Shown here: in pieces, positions 37,388 through 44,420 of the stretch
How positions within the stretch are numbered: the stretch's first letter is position 1
Layout: each line of letters opens with the position of its first letter
Origin: an uncultured Eggerthellaceae bacterium
GTDB taxonomy: Bacteria > Actinomycetota > Coriobacteriia > Coriobacteriales > Eggerthellaceae
Length of the DNA: 48,672 bases
Assembly (NCBI GenBank): GCA_947565915.1
Contig: CANOHY010000013.1
Span: 1 to 48,672 of the forward strand
Reading direction: 5' to 3'
Notes under the pieces: model-generated
Told to the model about the DNA's origin: nothing
Database searches by the model: none
The model's input: the letters and a program-made list of their open reading frames with translations, nothing else
Made by a program: the position numbers and the translations under genes

Positions 37388-37757
37388 GGTGGAGGCGCGG
37401 AGAATCGAACTCCGGTCCATGATAGATCCCTGGTCAGGCTCTACAAGCTTAGTCTTGGTTCAGGTTTGAGAGATGCTCGGCGCCAAGACGGGCGTTGCAA
37501 CTCCGAGCCGGTTCGATCTTAGCCTTGGCCATACCGACTACGTGCCAAGGAGCATTTCCCTAAGATGACACCGCACCTGGGGCGGGAAAGGAACCAGGGT
37601 TGGCGCGCCGACTTATGTTATGCGGCGAGAGCGTACGAACGACGCTCAAAAGAAGTAGTTTTGCCAATTAATTTTGACATTACCCCTGTTTAACGTGGCG
37701 AGGAGACCACGACCTGCTCCTCACCTCAGACCTACCATGTCGAAACCAGTCGCCCCC
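37387..37757 (-). ncRNA. ssrA: tmRNA (transfer-messenger RNA)
   Basis: Rescues stalled ribosomes with SmpB. The 371-nt RNA starts GGGGGCGACUGGUUUCG, whose first seven bases pair with CGCCUCC before the 3' ACCA, and ends with the T-arm GGAGUUCGAUUCUCC and encoded CCA. The tag frame, starting after resume sequence AAUUAAUUG, encodes GKTTSFERRSYALAA then UAA; the tmRNA-borne alanine precedes it. The YALAA end is the normal protease signal. A terminator follows directly. The promoter appears to be about 270 bases upstream, so a long leader must be processed away. smpB is two genes upstream on the same strand. Confidence 0.96.
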
Positions 37758-37759
37758 AT

Positions 37760-37868
37760 TAACGCCATTCTGATGGGCTCCTTCAAACTGCGAACGAGCT
37801 TTACGTAGCGTCAGTACGCTACAGCTCGTTCTCGTATGAATGAGCTCCATCAGAAAGGCGTTATAACA
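37760..37868. repeat. Long nested hairpin in the tmRNA leader
   Basis: AACGCC.TTCTGATGG at the left pairs with CCATCAGAA.GGCGTT at the right; inside, GAACGAGCT and AGCTCGTTC, then GTAGCGT and ACGCTAC, form further stems around a CAGT loop. It begins immediately upstream of the mature tmRNA 5' end and would be part of the precursor. Confidence 0.65.
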
Positions 37869-37950
37869 ACTTGAAGGAAATCAAAGCTATAGCTTCAGTA
37901 GCTTCTTCAAACTGCGAACGAGCTTTACGTAGCGTCAGTACGCTACAGCT
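37781..37950. repeat. Exact 46-bp direct repeat in the tmRNA leader
   Basis: Positions 37781-37826 and 37905-37950 are identical over 46 bases (starting CTTCAAACTGCGAACGAGC) and are 124 bases apart. Each carries the GTAGCGT-CAGT-ACGCTAC hairpin. Between them is a perfect 12-bp palindrome AAGCTATAGCTT (37884-37895). Confidence 0.8.
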
Positions 37951-38036
37951 TGCTTTCTGGCTCCACCTTTTCAAAGTGCGCGCTCAATAGCGCTAACCAG
38001 CGTAACATGCGTTAGCCACCTTCGAGCGGAAACCTC

Positions 38037-38064
38037 ATTATAGTGAGCGGCAAAGCTTCGTCAA
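38037..38064 (-). promoter_or_regulatory. Promoter of the tmRNA precursor
   Basis: On the minus strand TTGACG (38059-38064) and TATAAT (38037-38042) are 16 bases apart, a near-consensus sigma70-type promoter. It lies 17 bases after the stop of the minus-strand gene at 38081 and points at ssrA. Transcription would start near 38030. Confidence 0.75.
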
Positions 38065-38080
38065 CCCAATCGGGGACTGC

Positions 38081-38710
38081 TTAGCGGCGACGTTTCCCTT
38101 TCGGCATCAGGAATCCAAAGCTGTCCATGATGTCGTCGTAGGTTTCCTTGAGCTCTTTGGCCGTTGCGGCTCCTTCGCGGGCTATCTCGTTAAGATCGCT
38201 CGTCATCTGCGAAACCTCGTCGCGCGTGATGCCCAAATCCAGTTCGTCGGCCTTAGCCTTAGCCTTCTTGGCTTGCTCGGTTGTTTTCTCGCGTACGCCG
38301 TCTAGCGCCTTTTCGGCCTTCTTGCGCGCCTTGTTGCCCTCATGACCGGCGATAGTTGCCATTTTGTACAGGTAGCTGGGATTCTCGGGAGTCTCGTCTT
38401 TTGCGCTCTTGGCTTGGGGCTGCGCCTTCGCTTGCTCTTTTGTCTGCGCCGTGCCCTTCGCATCCTTCGAACCGCTTGGCTTCTCGCCTTCGTCGACCAC
38501 CTCGAACGCCATCTTGGCGAACTCCTCGTAGTAGCATTCGACCTCTTGGCCGTCTTCCTCGATTACGAAGCCTACTTCCACCTCGTCTTCGTCGACTAGG
38601 TAGTACAAGATATCGTCGTCGGAGAACTCGAGTTCCACTTCCTCAAATTCGACTTCTTCCGTATCTTCGGTGCCCTGAGTTCCGTCGAGCTTCTCGGCTT
38701 CGCTTGCCAT
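38081..38710 (-). CDS. Acidic/charged protein between smpB and ssrA, function unknown
   Basis: A 209-residue soluble protein that I do not recognise as a named family. Residues 15-70 are strongly acidic and alternate hydrophobic (ILYYLVDEDEVEVGFVIEED); residues 75-105 are a Lys/Gln/Ala-rich linker; residues 110-195 are charged helices likely to form a coiled coil; the end is PKGKRRR. AAGGAGGAG lies just before ATG 38710, and it begins 15 bases after smpB, so it is in the smpB operon. The acidic N-terminus faintly resembles DUF1292-type domains. Its position between smpB and the ssrA promoter suggests, but does not show, a link to ribosome rescue. Confidence 0.75.
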   Translation of the reverse strand: MASEAEKLDGTQGTEDTEEVEFEEVELEFSDDDILYYLVDEDEVEVGFVIEEDGQEVECYYEEFAKMAFEVVDEGEKPSGSKDAKGTAQTKEQAKAQPQAKSAKDETPENPSYLYKMATIAGHEGNKARKKAEKALDGVREKTTEQAKKAKAKADELDLGITRDEVSQMTSDLNEIAREGAATAKELKETYDDIMDSFGFLMPKGKRRR

Positions 38711-38725
38711 GCTCTCCTCCTTGGC

Positions 38726-39193
38726 CTAACGGTAGCGTTCCTTCATGGCGCGGTCCAAATCGCGTGCCGCATCCTTCTTGGCAATAGCCTCGCGCTTGTC
38801 GTAGAGCTTCTTGCCGCGCGCCAGGGCAAGTTCTACCTTCACCAGCGAGTTGTCGGCAAAGTAGATGGACAGGGGCACCAAGGCGAATCCCCGTTCCTTG
38901 ATCTTCTGCTCCAGAATGCGGATTTCCTTGCGGTGAAGCAGTAGCTTGCGGCGACGGTCAGGATCCACATTCGAGATGCTCCCGTGGCTATAGGGCGCGA
39001 TATGCAGGTTGTAGAGCCAAACCTCGCCCTTGCGGATGAGTGCGTAACAATCCTTCAGCTGGCAGCCATTCTCGCGCAATGAGCGCACTTCGGTGCCTGT
39101 TAGCTGAATGCCTGCCTCGTAGCGCTCGATTATCTCGTAGTCGTGCAGGGCCCGGCGGTTGGTGGCAATGCTCTTTCTCTTTGGCTCTGCCAT
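38726..39193 (-). CDS. smpB: SsrA-binding protein SmpB
   Basis: Binds tmRNA and delivers it to stalled ribosomes. The 155-residue protein shows TNRRALHDYEIIERYEAGIQLTGTEVRSLR, split by strands, then PYSHG.ISNVDPDRRRKLLLHRKEI and the basic C-terminal tail GKKLYDKREAIAKKDAARDLDRAMK that enters the decoding region. ATG 39193 overlaps the stop of the preceding gene (TGATG), favoured over a TTG at 39199. It is in one operon with its upstream and downstream neighbours and close to its RNA partner. Confidence 0.97.
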   Translation of the reverse strand: MAEPKRKSIATNRRALHDYEIIERYEAGIQLTGTEVRSLRENGCQLKDCYALIRKGEVWLYNLHIAPYSHGSISNVDPDRRRKLLLHRKEIRILEQKIKERGFALVPLSIYFADNSLVKVELALARGKKLYDKREAIAKKDAARDLDRAMKERYR

Positions 39194-39474
39194 CACCAAT
39201 ACCCCTTCGATATGCGTCGTTTGCGCTGCTTCTTCTCGGGGCGGAAATCAAGTTCCAGTTGGCCATCGAACGAGCTGTTGTTCTTGCGCATGCGCTCGAC
39301 CTTCTCGATATTCCACGAGATGGCATCCTTGCCGAACAGCTCGAGCATCTTCATGCGTGCATCGTGGAGGTTGTCCTTCGAGCCCAAACGCGCGTCGCTT
39401 TCGAATTCGAAATGCCCGCTCCCACGCACGTCGGCTGCGGCAGGCGAACGATAATGTGCAAGATAAGCGGTCAT
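39193..39474 (-). CDS. Small conserved-looking protein upstream of smpB
   Basis: A 93-residue protein, not recognised. It starts MTAYLAHYRSPAAADVRGSG, has a middle region with NLHDARMKMLELFGKDAISW and ends in a basic tail (RPEKKQRKRRISKGYW). The ATG at 39474 has GAGGAA about ten bases upstream; the frame continues to 39624 without a better signal. Its stop overlaps the smpB start. It is probably cytoplasmic; no membrane segment is seen. Confidence 0.65.
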   Translation of the reverse strand: MTAYLAHYRSPAAADVRGSGHFEFESDARLGSKDNLHDARMKMLELFGKDAISWNIEKVERMRKNNSSFDGQLELDFRPEKKQRKRRISKGYW

Positions 39475-39506
39475 GGTCAAGTGGTTCCTCACGTCGAATA
39501 GGTGCC

Positions 39507-39515
39507 ATGATACCA
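39507..39515 (-). promoter_or_regulatory. Extended -10 promoter of the smpB operon
   Basis: On the minus strand TGG-TATCAT forms an extended -10 with the hexamer at 39507-39512. Transcription would start near 39500, about 26 nt before the ATG at 39474. The -35 position is weak. Confidence 0.4.
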
Positions 39516-39654
39516 CGGTCGCAAGTTCGATGATGTATGTGCAGTCAGTGGATAATGTTTTAGATTCTCTTAGGAAATGCAGCTTGAGCTTTCGTTTCTT
39601 TCCCTGATTGTTACAATGTCCCAATCAGTTGCAACCGCATATTGTAAGGCGAAC

Positions 39655-41952
39655 ATGGGCTTATTCGACTATCTCGAGCGTCGCTCGAAAACGCAGAACG
39701 AAAACGCAGAAGGAGCTGGCGACAAGCCTGAGAAGCTCGTTCTGTTCGCTGCTGATTACGACGAGATGGTTGGCGACGACGACATAATCGATTCTTCGAG
39801 CAGGGATGACGAAGACGACCTGATTCATTCTGCGAAGTCGAGTGCGCCAGATGCGCCTGAGCCACCTGATGCAAGCGATGTTGCTGAATCTGCTGACAAC
39901 CCTGATGAGCTAGTGCTCTTCGCTGCGAATACCATGACCGTCATCGATGCTGCTGAATCGGAAACAGAAACCGAAGAGGCAGCGAAAGTGGCGGTCGAGC
40001 CAAACGAGCAGCCAGTTGAGGAGTCTTCGGATGAGAATGCCGTAGCACCGAAGGCGGCTGAGGCTGCCGAGGCTGTCACTGGTGTCGAGGGCGAGATGTC
40101 CGCTGTGGCCCCTGCAACTGCCGAAGGCGCAACGGCTGCTGAAGTCGTTGAGGATGCCGATGAGGTTGAGGCTGCCGCTGCTGTTGAAACGGCTGAAGAG
40201 GTCGAGCCCGTAGAGGGCATAGATGTCCTCGTGGCTGCAGATTTCGGAGAAGCTGCCCAGGCGAAAGATGCTGCCGATGCTGCCCAGGCGGTTGAAGCCG
40301 TCGGTTCCGAAGAGCTCTCCGACGTCTCTGCTGACGAGGCGAACGAGACCGATAAGCCCAACGAGGCTGACGAAACCAAGCAATCCAAGAAGGACAAGAA
40401 GCGCGAGAGGAAGGCAAAGAAGAACGCTGCGAAGCATGGTAAGCATGCAGCGGGAGTGTACAATCCGCCTTCAGTCGCCGATGGCGAGGCCATCGAAGCC
40501 GCAAGCGGGTTTGCGGCCATTCCCAGCAAGAAGAAGCATCCGGTGCTCAAGGGCATGGGCATCGCAGCATGTGTCGTGGTGGTGCTTGCGGCCGTGATCT
40601 ATGGTGCGGGCGTGCTCGTATTCAGCAACCGCATTCTGCCGAACACGTTCATCGGCAACCAAGACATCTCGCTCAAGTCCAATGAAGAGGTCGTGCAATT
40701 GTTGGACACCATGACCGCTAACTATTCAGTGGAAGCAAAGTGCGGCTCGTTCAGCTTCCGTACTACCCAGGCCGACCTCGGGCTTTCCGTTGGCATCGAA
40801 AACGTGATCTCGAACATCCATGGCAAGTACGACCCGCTCAAGTGGCCTCTCTATGTGTTCGAGCCGGTGCATGACGTATCTGATGCGCTCGACATCCAGT
40901 TCGACCCCACAAGCTATGCCGAGGCTTTCACGGCGGCCATCGACTCGTTCAACCAATCTGCAACGGCACCCACGAATGCCTACATCTATTACGACGAGAA
41001 GGCCAAGAAGTTCCTGGTACAAGACGAAGTGGGCGGCACCCAGCTCGACCCTGTGCTGTCGCTTGCGGTGCTCACCGAGGGCATTCGCAACTTGCAGCCC
41101 GTAGTGCGCTTCACCGAAGACGAGATCATCCAGCCCACCGTGCGTGGCAACGATGAGCGCTTGGTGGAATCGGCTCGACTGGCAACAGGGCTCATCTCGT
41201 CGCATATCGCCCTGACCATCGATGGGAAAAACGTGCGCGAGCTGAGCAGTGCCGAGCTTTCGCAAGGCATAGCCATCGACGAGAACTTCCAGGTGACGTT
41301 CAACGACGAGCACTTGAACGGGCTTTGCGACGCGATTGCAGAGAGCTTCAACACGATTGGCTCCGAGCGCACCTATACGCGCGCCGATGGCAAGGTGATC
41401 ACCGTGTCGGGCGGCGATGCAGGCTGGGAAGTGAACACCGACGAGCTGAAGGCAGCATTGCTCGATGCCATCAAGCGCGCCGAAGCTGCTTCCATCGAGG
41501 TGCCGTTCTACCAGCGCGGCTCGGCCTATGTGGAGCGCGGCCAGCGCGATTGGGGAAATCGCTACATCGACGTAGACCTCTCCGAGCAGCATGTGCGCTT
41601 CTACGACGAGAACGGGAACCTGTTCTGGGAAACCGATTGCATCACGGGAACGCCCGATGGTGCGCACAACACCCCGCAAGGCGTATGGAGCGTGAACGAT
41701 GAGATGCGAAGCCCCTCGAAGCTGGTAGGCTACGAGAACGGCAAGAAGATCTACGAGACCACCGTGACCTTCTGGATGCCATTCATTCGCAACTCCATCG
41801 GCTTTCACGATGCAACCTGGCAACCGGGCTTTGGCGGCTCCATGTATGCCAATGGCTATGGAAGCCATGGATGCGTGAACATCTCCTACAGCGCGGCCCG
41901 CGAGCTCTACAACATGATCCAAGTTGATGACGTGGTGGTAACTCACTACTAA
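39655..41952 (+). CDS. Membrane L,D-transpeptidase with long acidic cytoplasmic tail
   Basis: A 765-residue cell-wall cross-linking enzyme. Residues 1-295 are predicted cytoplasmic: two LVLFAA motifs (about 28 and 85), long Ala/Glu-rich acidic stretches and a basic patch (KKDKKRERKAKKNAAKHGKH). One membrane segment follows (about 301-323). Outside are a VanW-type peptidoglycan-binding domain (about 330-480) and a C-terminal YkuD domain (about 636-765) with the catalytic GSHGCVNIS (Cys about 740) and His in GFHDATW. ATG 39655 is chosen for AAGGCGA upstream and the MGLFDYLERRS start; the frame runs back to 39577. The tail has low complexity and compositional bias unlike the neighbours. It lies divergent from the smpB operon. 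Confidence 0.88.
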   Translation: MGLFDYLERRSKTQNENAEGAGDKPEKLVLFAADYDEMVGDDDIIDSSSRDDEDDLIHSAKSSAPDAPEPPDASDVAESADNPDELVLFAANTMTVIDAAESETETEEAAKVAVEPNEQPVEESSDENAVAPKAAEAAEAVTGVEGEMSAVAPATAEGATAAEVVEDADEVEAAAAVETAEEVEPVEGIDVLVAADFGEAAQAKDAADAAQAVEAVGSEELSDVSADEANETDKPNEADETKQSKKDKKRERKAKKNAAKHGKHAAGVYNPPSVADGEAIEAASGFAAIPSKKKHPVLKGMGIAACVVVVLAAVIYGAGVLVFSNRILPNTFIGNQDISLKSNEEVVQLLDTMTANYSVEAKCGSFSFRTTQADLGLSVGIENVISNIHGKYDPLKWPLYVFEPVHDVSDALDIQFDPTSYAEAFTAAIDSFNQSATAPTNAYIYYDEKAKKFLVQDEVGGTQLDPVLSLAVLTEGIRNLQPVVRFTEDEIIQPTVRGNDERLVESARLATGLISSHIALTIDGKNVRELSSAELSQGIAIDENFQVTFNDEHLNGLCDAIAESFNTIGSERTYTRADGKVITVSGGDAGWEVNTDELKAALLDAIKRAEAASIEVPFYQRGSAYVERGQRDWGNRYIDVDLSEQHVRFYDENGNLFWETDCITGTPDGAHNTPQGVWSVNDEMRSPSKLVGYENGKKIYETTVTFWMPFIRNSIGFHDATWQPGFGGSMYANGYGSHGCVNISYSAARELYNMIQVDDVVVTHY

Positions 41953-41977
41953 GAATTAGCTACTCTTCTATTCGCGC

Positions 41978-42097
41978 AATCTGGCTAGCATGTTCATGAT
42001 CGGCAAATCCTCAAGCCAAAACGCTTCGAAATAGCCTTCGGCCATTTCTGCGTTTTTAGTTTCCGGAAATGCCGATCACGAACACACTTGCCAGATT
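41978..42097. repeat. Palindromic intergenic element, copy C
   Basis: Centre 42001-42074 matches copy A with three differences in 74 nt. Outside it AATCTGGC...ATCGGC on the left pairs with GCCGAT...GCCAGATT on the right over about 25 positions with four differences, several of them A/G or C/T (wobble-compatible) changes. It fills nearly the whole gap between the convergent L,D-transpeptidase and ybaK genes. Confidence 0.8.
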
Positions 42098-42104
42098 ACT
42101 GATC

Positions 42105-42590
42105 TTACGTAAGGTCTGCGAACTGAAGGCCGATGAGCTTTTGCAGGTCGTCGGGAGACATCTCGATCTGACAGCCTATGCGGCCACCGGAGAAGCAGAT
42201 GGTATCGAAGAGCTGGGCCGTTTCATCTATGAAGGTAGGAAACGCCGTCCTCATGCCGATGGGCGAGCAGCCGCCGTGCACGTAGCCCGTTGTGGGCAGG
42301 AGCTCGCGGGTGGGGATCATGGCCACGGCCTTCTCGCCTGCAGCGCGGGCGGCCTTCTTCAGGTCGAGCTCGCAGGCCACGGGAATCATGAACACGTAGT
42401 GTTGCCCTGATTTCGCTTGCGTGACCAGCGTTTTGAATGTGCGAGCAGGGTCGGCGCCTAGGAGCTTTGCCACCTCGACGCCCGAAAGCGCCTCCTCGCA
42501 GGGGAAGGTGATGAAGCGGTGCGGGATGCCCGCAGCCTCCACTTCTCGCAGGGCATTGGTCTTGGCTGCCTTGTCCTTCTTGGATGACAT
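42105..42590 (-). CDS. ybaK: YbaK/EbsC-type aminoacyl-tRNA deacylase
   Basis: Hydrolyses mischarged Cys-tRNA(Pro) or a related substrate. The 161-residue single-domain protein contains the family stretches FKTLVTQ, FMIPVACELDLKKAA, GGCSPIGMRTAFPTFID and CFSGGRIGCQIEMSPDDL. ATG 42590 is 14 bases after the rdgB stop, so the two are co-transcribed. It converges on the L,D-transpeptidase, with the palindromic element C between them. Confidence 0.92.
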   Translation of the reverse strand: MSSKKDKAAKTNALREVEAAGIPHRFITFPCEEALSGVEVAKLLGADPARTFKTLVTQAKSGQHYVFMIPVACELDLKKAARAAGEKAVAMIPTRELLPTTGYVHGGCSPIGMRTAFPTFIDETAQLFDTICFSGGRIGCQIEMSPDDLQKLIGLQFADLT

Positions 42591-42604
42591 GGGGAAGTGC
42601 TCGC

Positions 42605-43213
42605 TTACTCTTCCTGGTTGGTGGCTAGCTTCGCGTAGAGGTCGCGCAGCGCGTTGCCGCGATGCGAGATGGCGTTCTTCTGGCTTTGCGGGACCTCGGC
42701 GAGCGTCCTTTCGCCGTTGTACTCGTCAGGCAGGAACAGGGGGTCGTAGCCGAATCCCTCGCTGCCGCGCAATTCGTGGCCGATGCGGCCTTCGATGGTG
42801 CCGCGGGCTACTGTTTCGGTGCCGTCTTCGTCTATGAATACCAGAGTGCATACGAATCGGGCAGTGCGCTCTGCGTCGGGCACGCCCTCCAGGGCTGCGA
42901 ACAGCTTGGCGTTGTTGGCGGCATCGTTGCCATCTTCGCCTGCATAGCGCGCGCTGAACACGCCAGGTGCGCCATCCAGGGCATCAACCTCGAGTCCCGA
43001 GTCGTCGGCGAGCACCGCCATGCCGCCGCTTACCGCGTGGGCGGCTTGGGCCTTGATGCGCGCGTTGCCCAGGAACGTGTCGGCATCTTCGACGGGGTCG
43101 GACTGGACGTTTGCCTCGCGCAGCGTCTTGAACTCCCAACCGGGGAAGTCGAGCGCATGGGCAATCTCGGAGGCTTTGTGAGCGTTGTTCGTGGCCAGGA
43201 TGACGGTCTTCAT
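42605..43213 (-). CDS. rdgB: Non-canonical purine NTP pyrophosphatase (XTP/dITP)
   Basis: Removes XTP, ITP and dITP from the nucleotide pool. The 202-residue HAM1-type protein shows ILATNNAHKASEI at the N-terminus, LADDSGLEVDALDGAPGVFSARYAG, EGFGYDPLFLPDEY and SHRGNAL near the end. ATG 43213 is supported by AAAGGA upstream; the open frame extends to 43279. ybaK follows in the same transcript. An extended -10 is at 43241-43249. Confidence 0.95.
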   Translation of the reverse strand: MKTVILATNNAHKASEIAHALDFPGWEFKTLREANVQSDPVEDADTFLGNARIKAQAAHAVSGGMAVLADDSGLEVDALDGAPGVFSARYAGEDGNDAANNAKLFAALEGVPDAERTARFVCTLVFIDEDGTETVARGTIEGRIGHELRGSEGFGYDPLFLPDEYNGERTLAEVPQSQKNAISHRGNALRDLYAKLATNQEE

Positions 43214-43240
43214 GCTTGTCCTTTCGGGTTGCCAGTCGCA

Positions 43241-43249
43241 ACCATAGCA
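43241..43249 (-). promoter_or_regulatory. Extended -10 promoter of rdgB-ybaK
   Basis: On the minus strand TGC-TATGGT lies about 30 bases upstream of the rdgB start. The -35 position is poor, consistent with an extended -10 promoter. Confidence 0.4.
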
Positions 43250-43406
43250 CGAAAGCGCTGGGAAGGAGGGCGCGGCCAAAGGGTTTCAAAAGGTAAGCGC
43301 GGCAAGCTAGAATTAGTTGTGCAACAAATATGCAGCGATTTCCCTAGAATAGATGGGAAGCGCCTTTCGACAGCCGGCAAGTTCCACAACGAGAGGAGGG
43401 TGGGTC

Positions 43407-44408
43407 ATGGGTAAGATGCGCAAAGCGCGCATGTTTCTCCAGAGCCGTTCGTTCGGCATGGGCTTGACCGCCTTCTCGCTCGTAGTGGTCGTTTTCGCAG
43501 CTGGCATGTTCTTGACATCTGGCATTTCCGTTTGGAGCGCAAGGGGGCAGCAGGCGGCTGCTTCGTCCGATGCCGTTTCGCGGGAACGGGCATCGTTGGA
43601 TGCGAACGCGGTCGCAGAAACCGGCGAGAACGCCGAGGCGAACCGGGGCGAGGTCGAAGGAGATGCGAACCCATCGTCTATGGGGAGCGCGGTCGGCTTC
43701 GGGACCCATGGAGGCTATGCGCCTGCTACGGGCGCAAGCGCGAGCGGGCAGGGCACTGGCAATGGTGGCGTCGGCGCTGATGGAGAAGGCGCTGGTGGAG
43801 AAGGCGCGTCGGGAACCGAAGGCGCAGGGAATGGGATCGAAGCATCCGGGCCCTGGCAGGAATACGCCATGTCCGATTATTGCGCGCTGCTCTCCGGGCA
43901 AGCGCAGGACGCATGCAGCAACCATGCTGCCACGCTCAGCAATTCCTGGCATGGGGGCGGAGTCAACCCTGTGGATTTCCCGCGGAACGGCAATGTCCAT
44001 GCTTGTACTTACGATAACTGGGCCGACGCCCCACGGGCGCGATACGCGTGCAATGCTGCCATAGAGGCAGCGAATCGGTTCCTTGCGAGCAGCGAGTTTC
44101 TCCCTCCTTCGAATCTGACAGCCGAGAACGCTGCGAGAATGCAGAGGCTCTATGACCAAGTGAGCATGGTGTGGACAGGGGTGAAGCAGGCCGCAGAGCT
44201 TCTCAACTCCTATTGCGATGCATGGGCGGCATGTCCTGACGTCTACCGTTGCCCCGAATGCTTCCTCTCCCTGGCTGATCCGCATATCTATTGGTATACG
44301 GAAAGCGGTCAGAAAGTGTGGACCATCGACTATCTCATGAATGCCCGCCAAGCTTGGGATGCTTTCTACAAGCAGGAGCAGGACATCTTGAACAATCCCT
44401 CTCGATAG
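43407..44408 (+). CDS. Membrane-anchored, Cys-containing secreted protein, function unknown
   Basis: A 333-residue protein not assigned to a family. After a basic start (GKMRKARMFLQSR) there is one membrane segment or uncleaved signal (about 16-38), then a Gly/Ala/Glu-rich spacer (about 45-150) and a C-terminal domain (about 155-333) with several cysteines (SDYCALLSG, DACSN, HACTYDNW, RYACN, SYCDAWAACPD, YRCPEC), so it is likely extracytoplasmic and disulfide-bonded or metal-binding. GAGAGGAGGG precedes ATG 43407. The Ser/Thr kinase gene starts 12 bases later, implying a shared transcript. Confidence 0.7.
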   Translation: MGKMRKARMFLQSRSFGMGLTAFSLVVVVFAAGMFLTSGISVWSARGQQAAASSDAVSRERASLDANAVAETGENAEANRGEVEGDANPSSMGSAVGFGTHGGYAPATGASASGQGTGNGGVGADGEGAGGEGASGTEGAGNGIEASGPWQEYAMSDYCALLSGQAQDACSNHAATLSNSWHGGGVNPVDFPRNGNVHACTYDNWADAPRARYACNAAIEAANRFLASSEFLPPSNLTAENAARMQRLYDQVSMVWTGVKQAAELLNSYCDAWAACPDVYRCPECFLSLADPHIYWYTESGQKVWTIDYLMNARQAWDAFYKQEQDILNNPSR

Positions 44409-44420
44409 CAATCGCGATAC

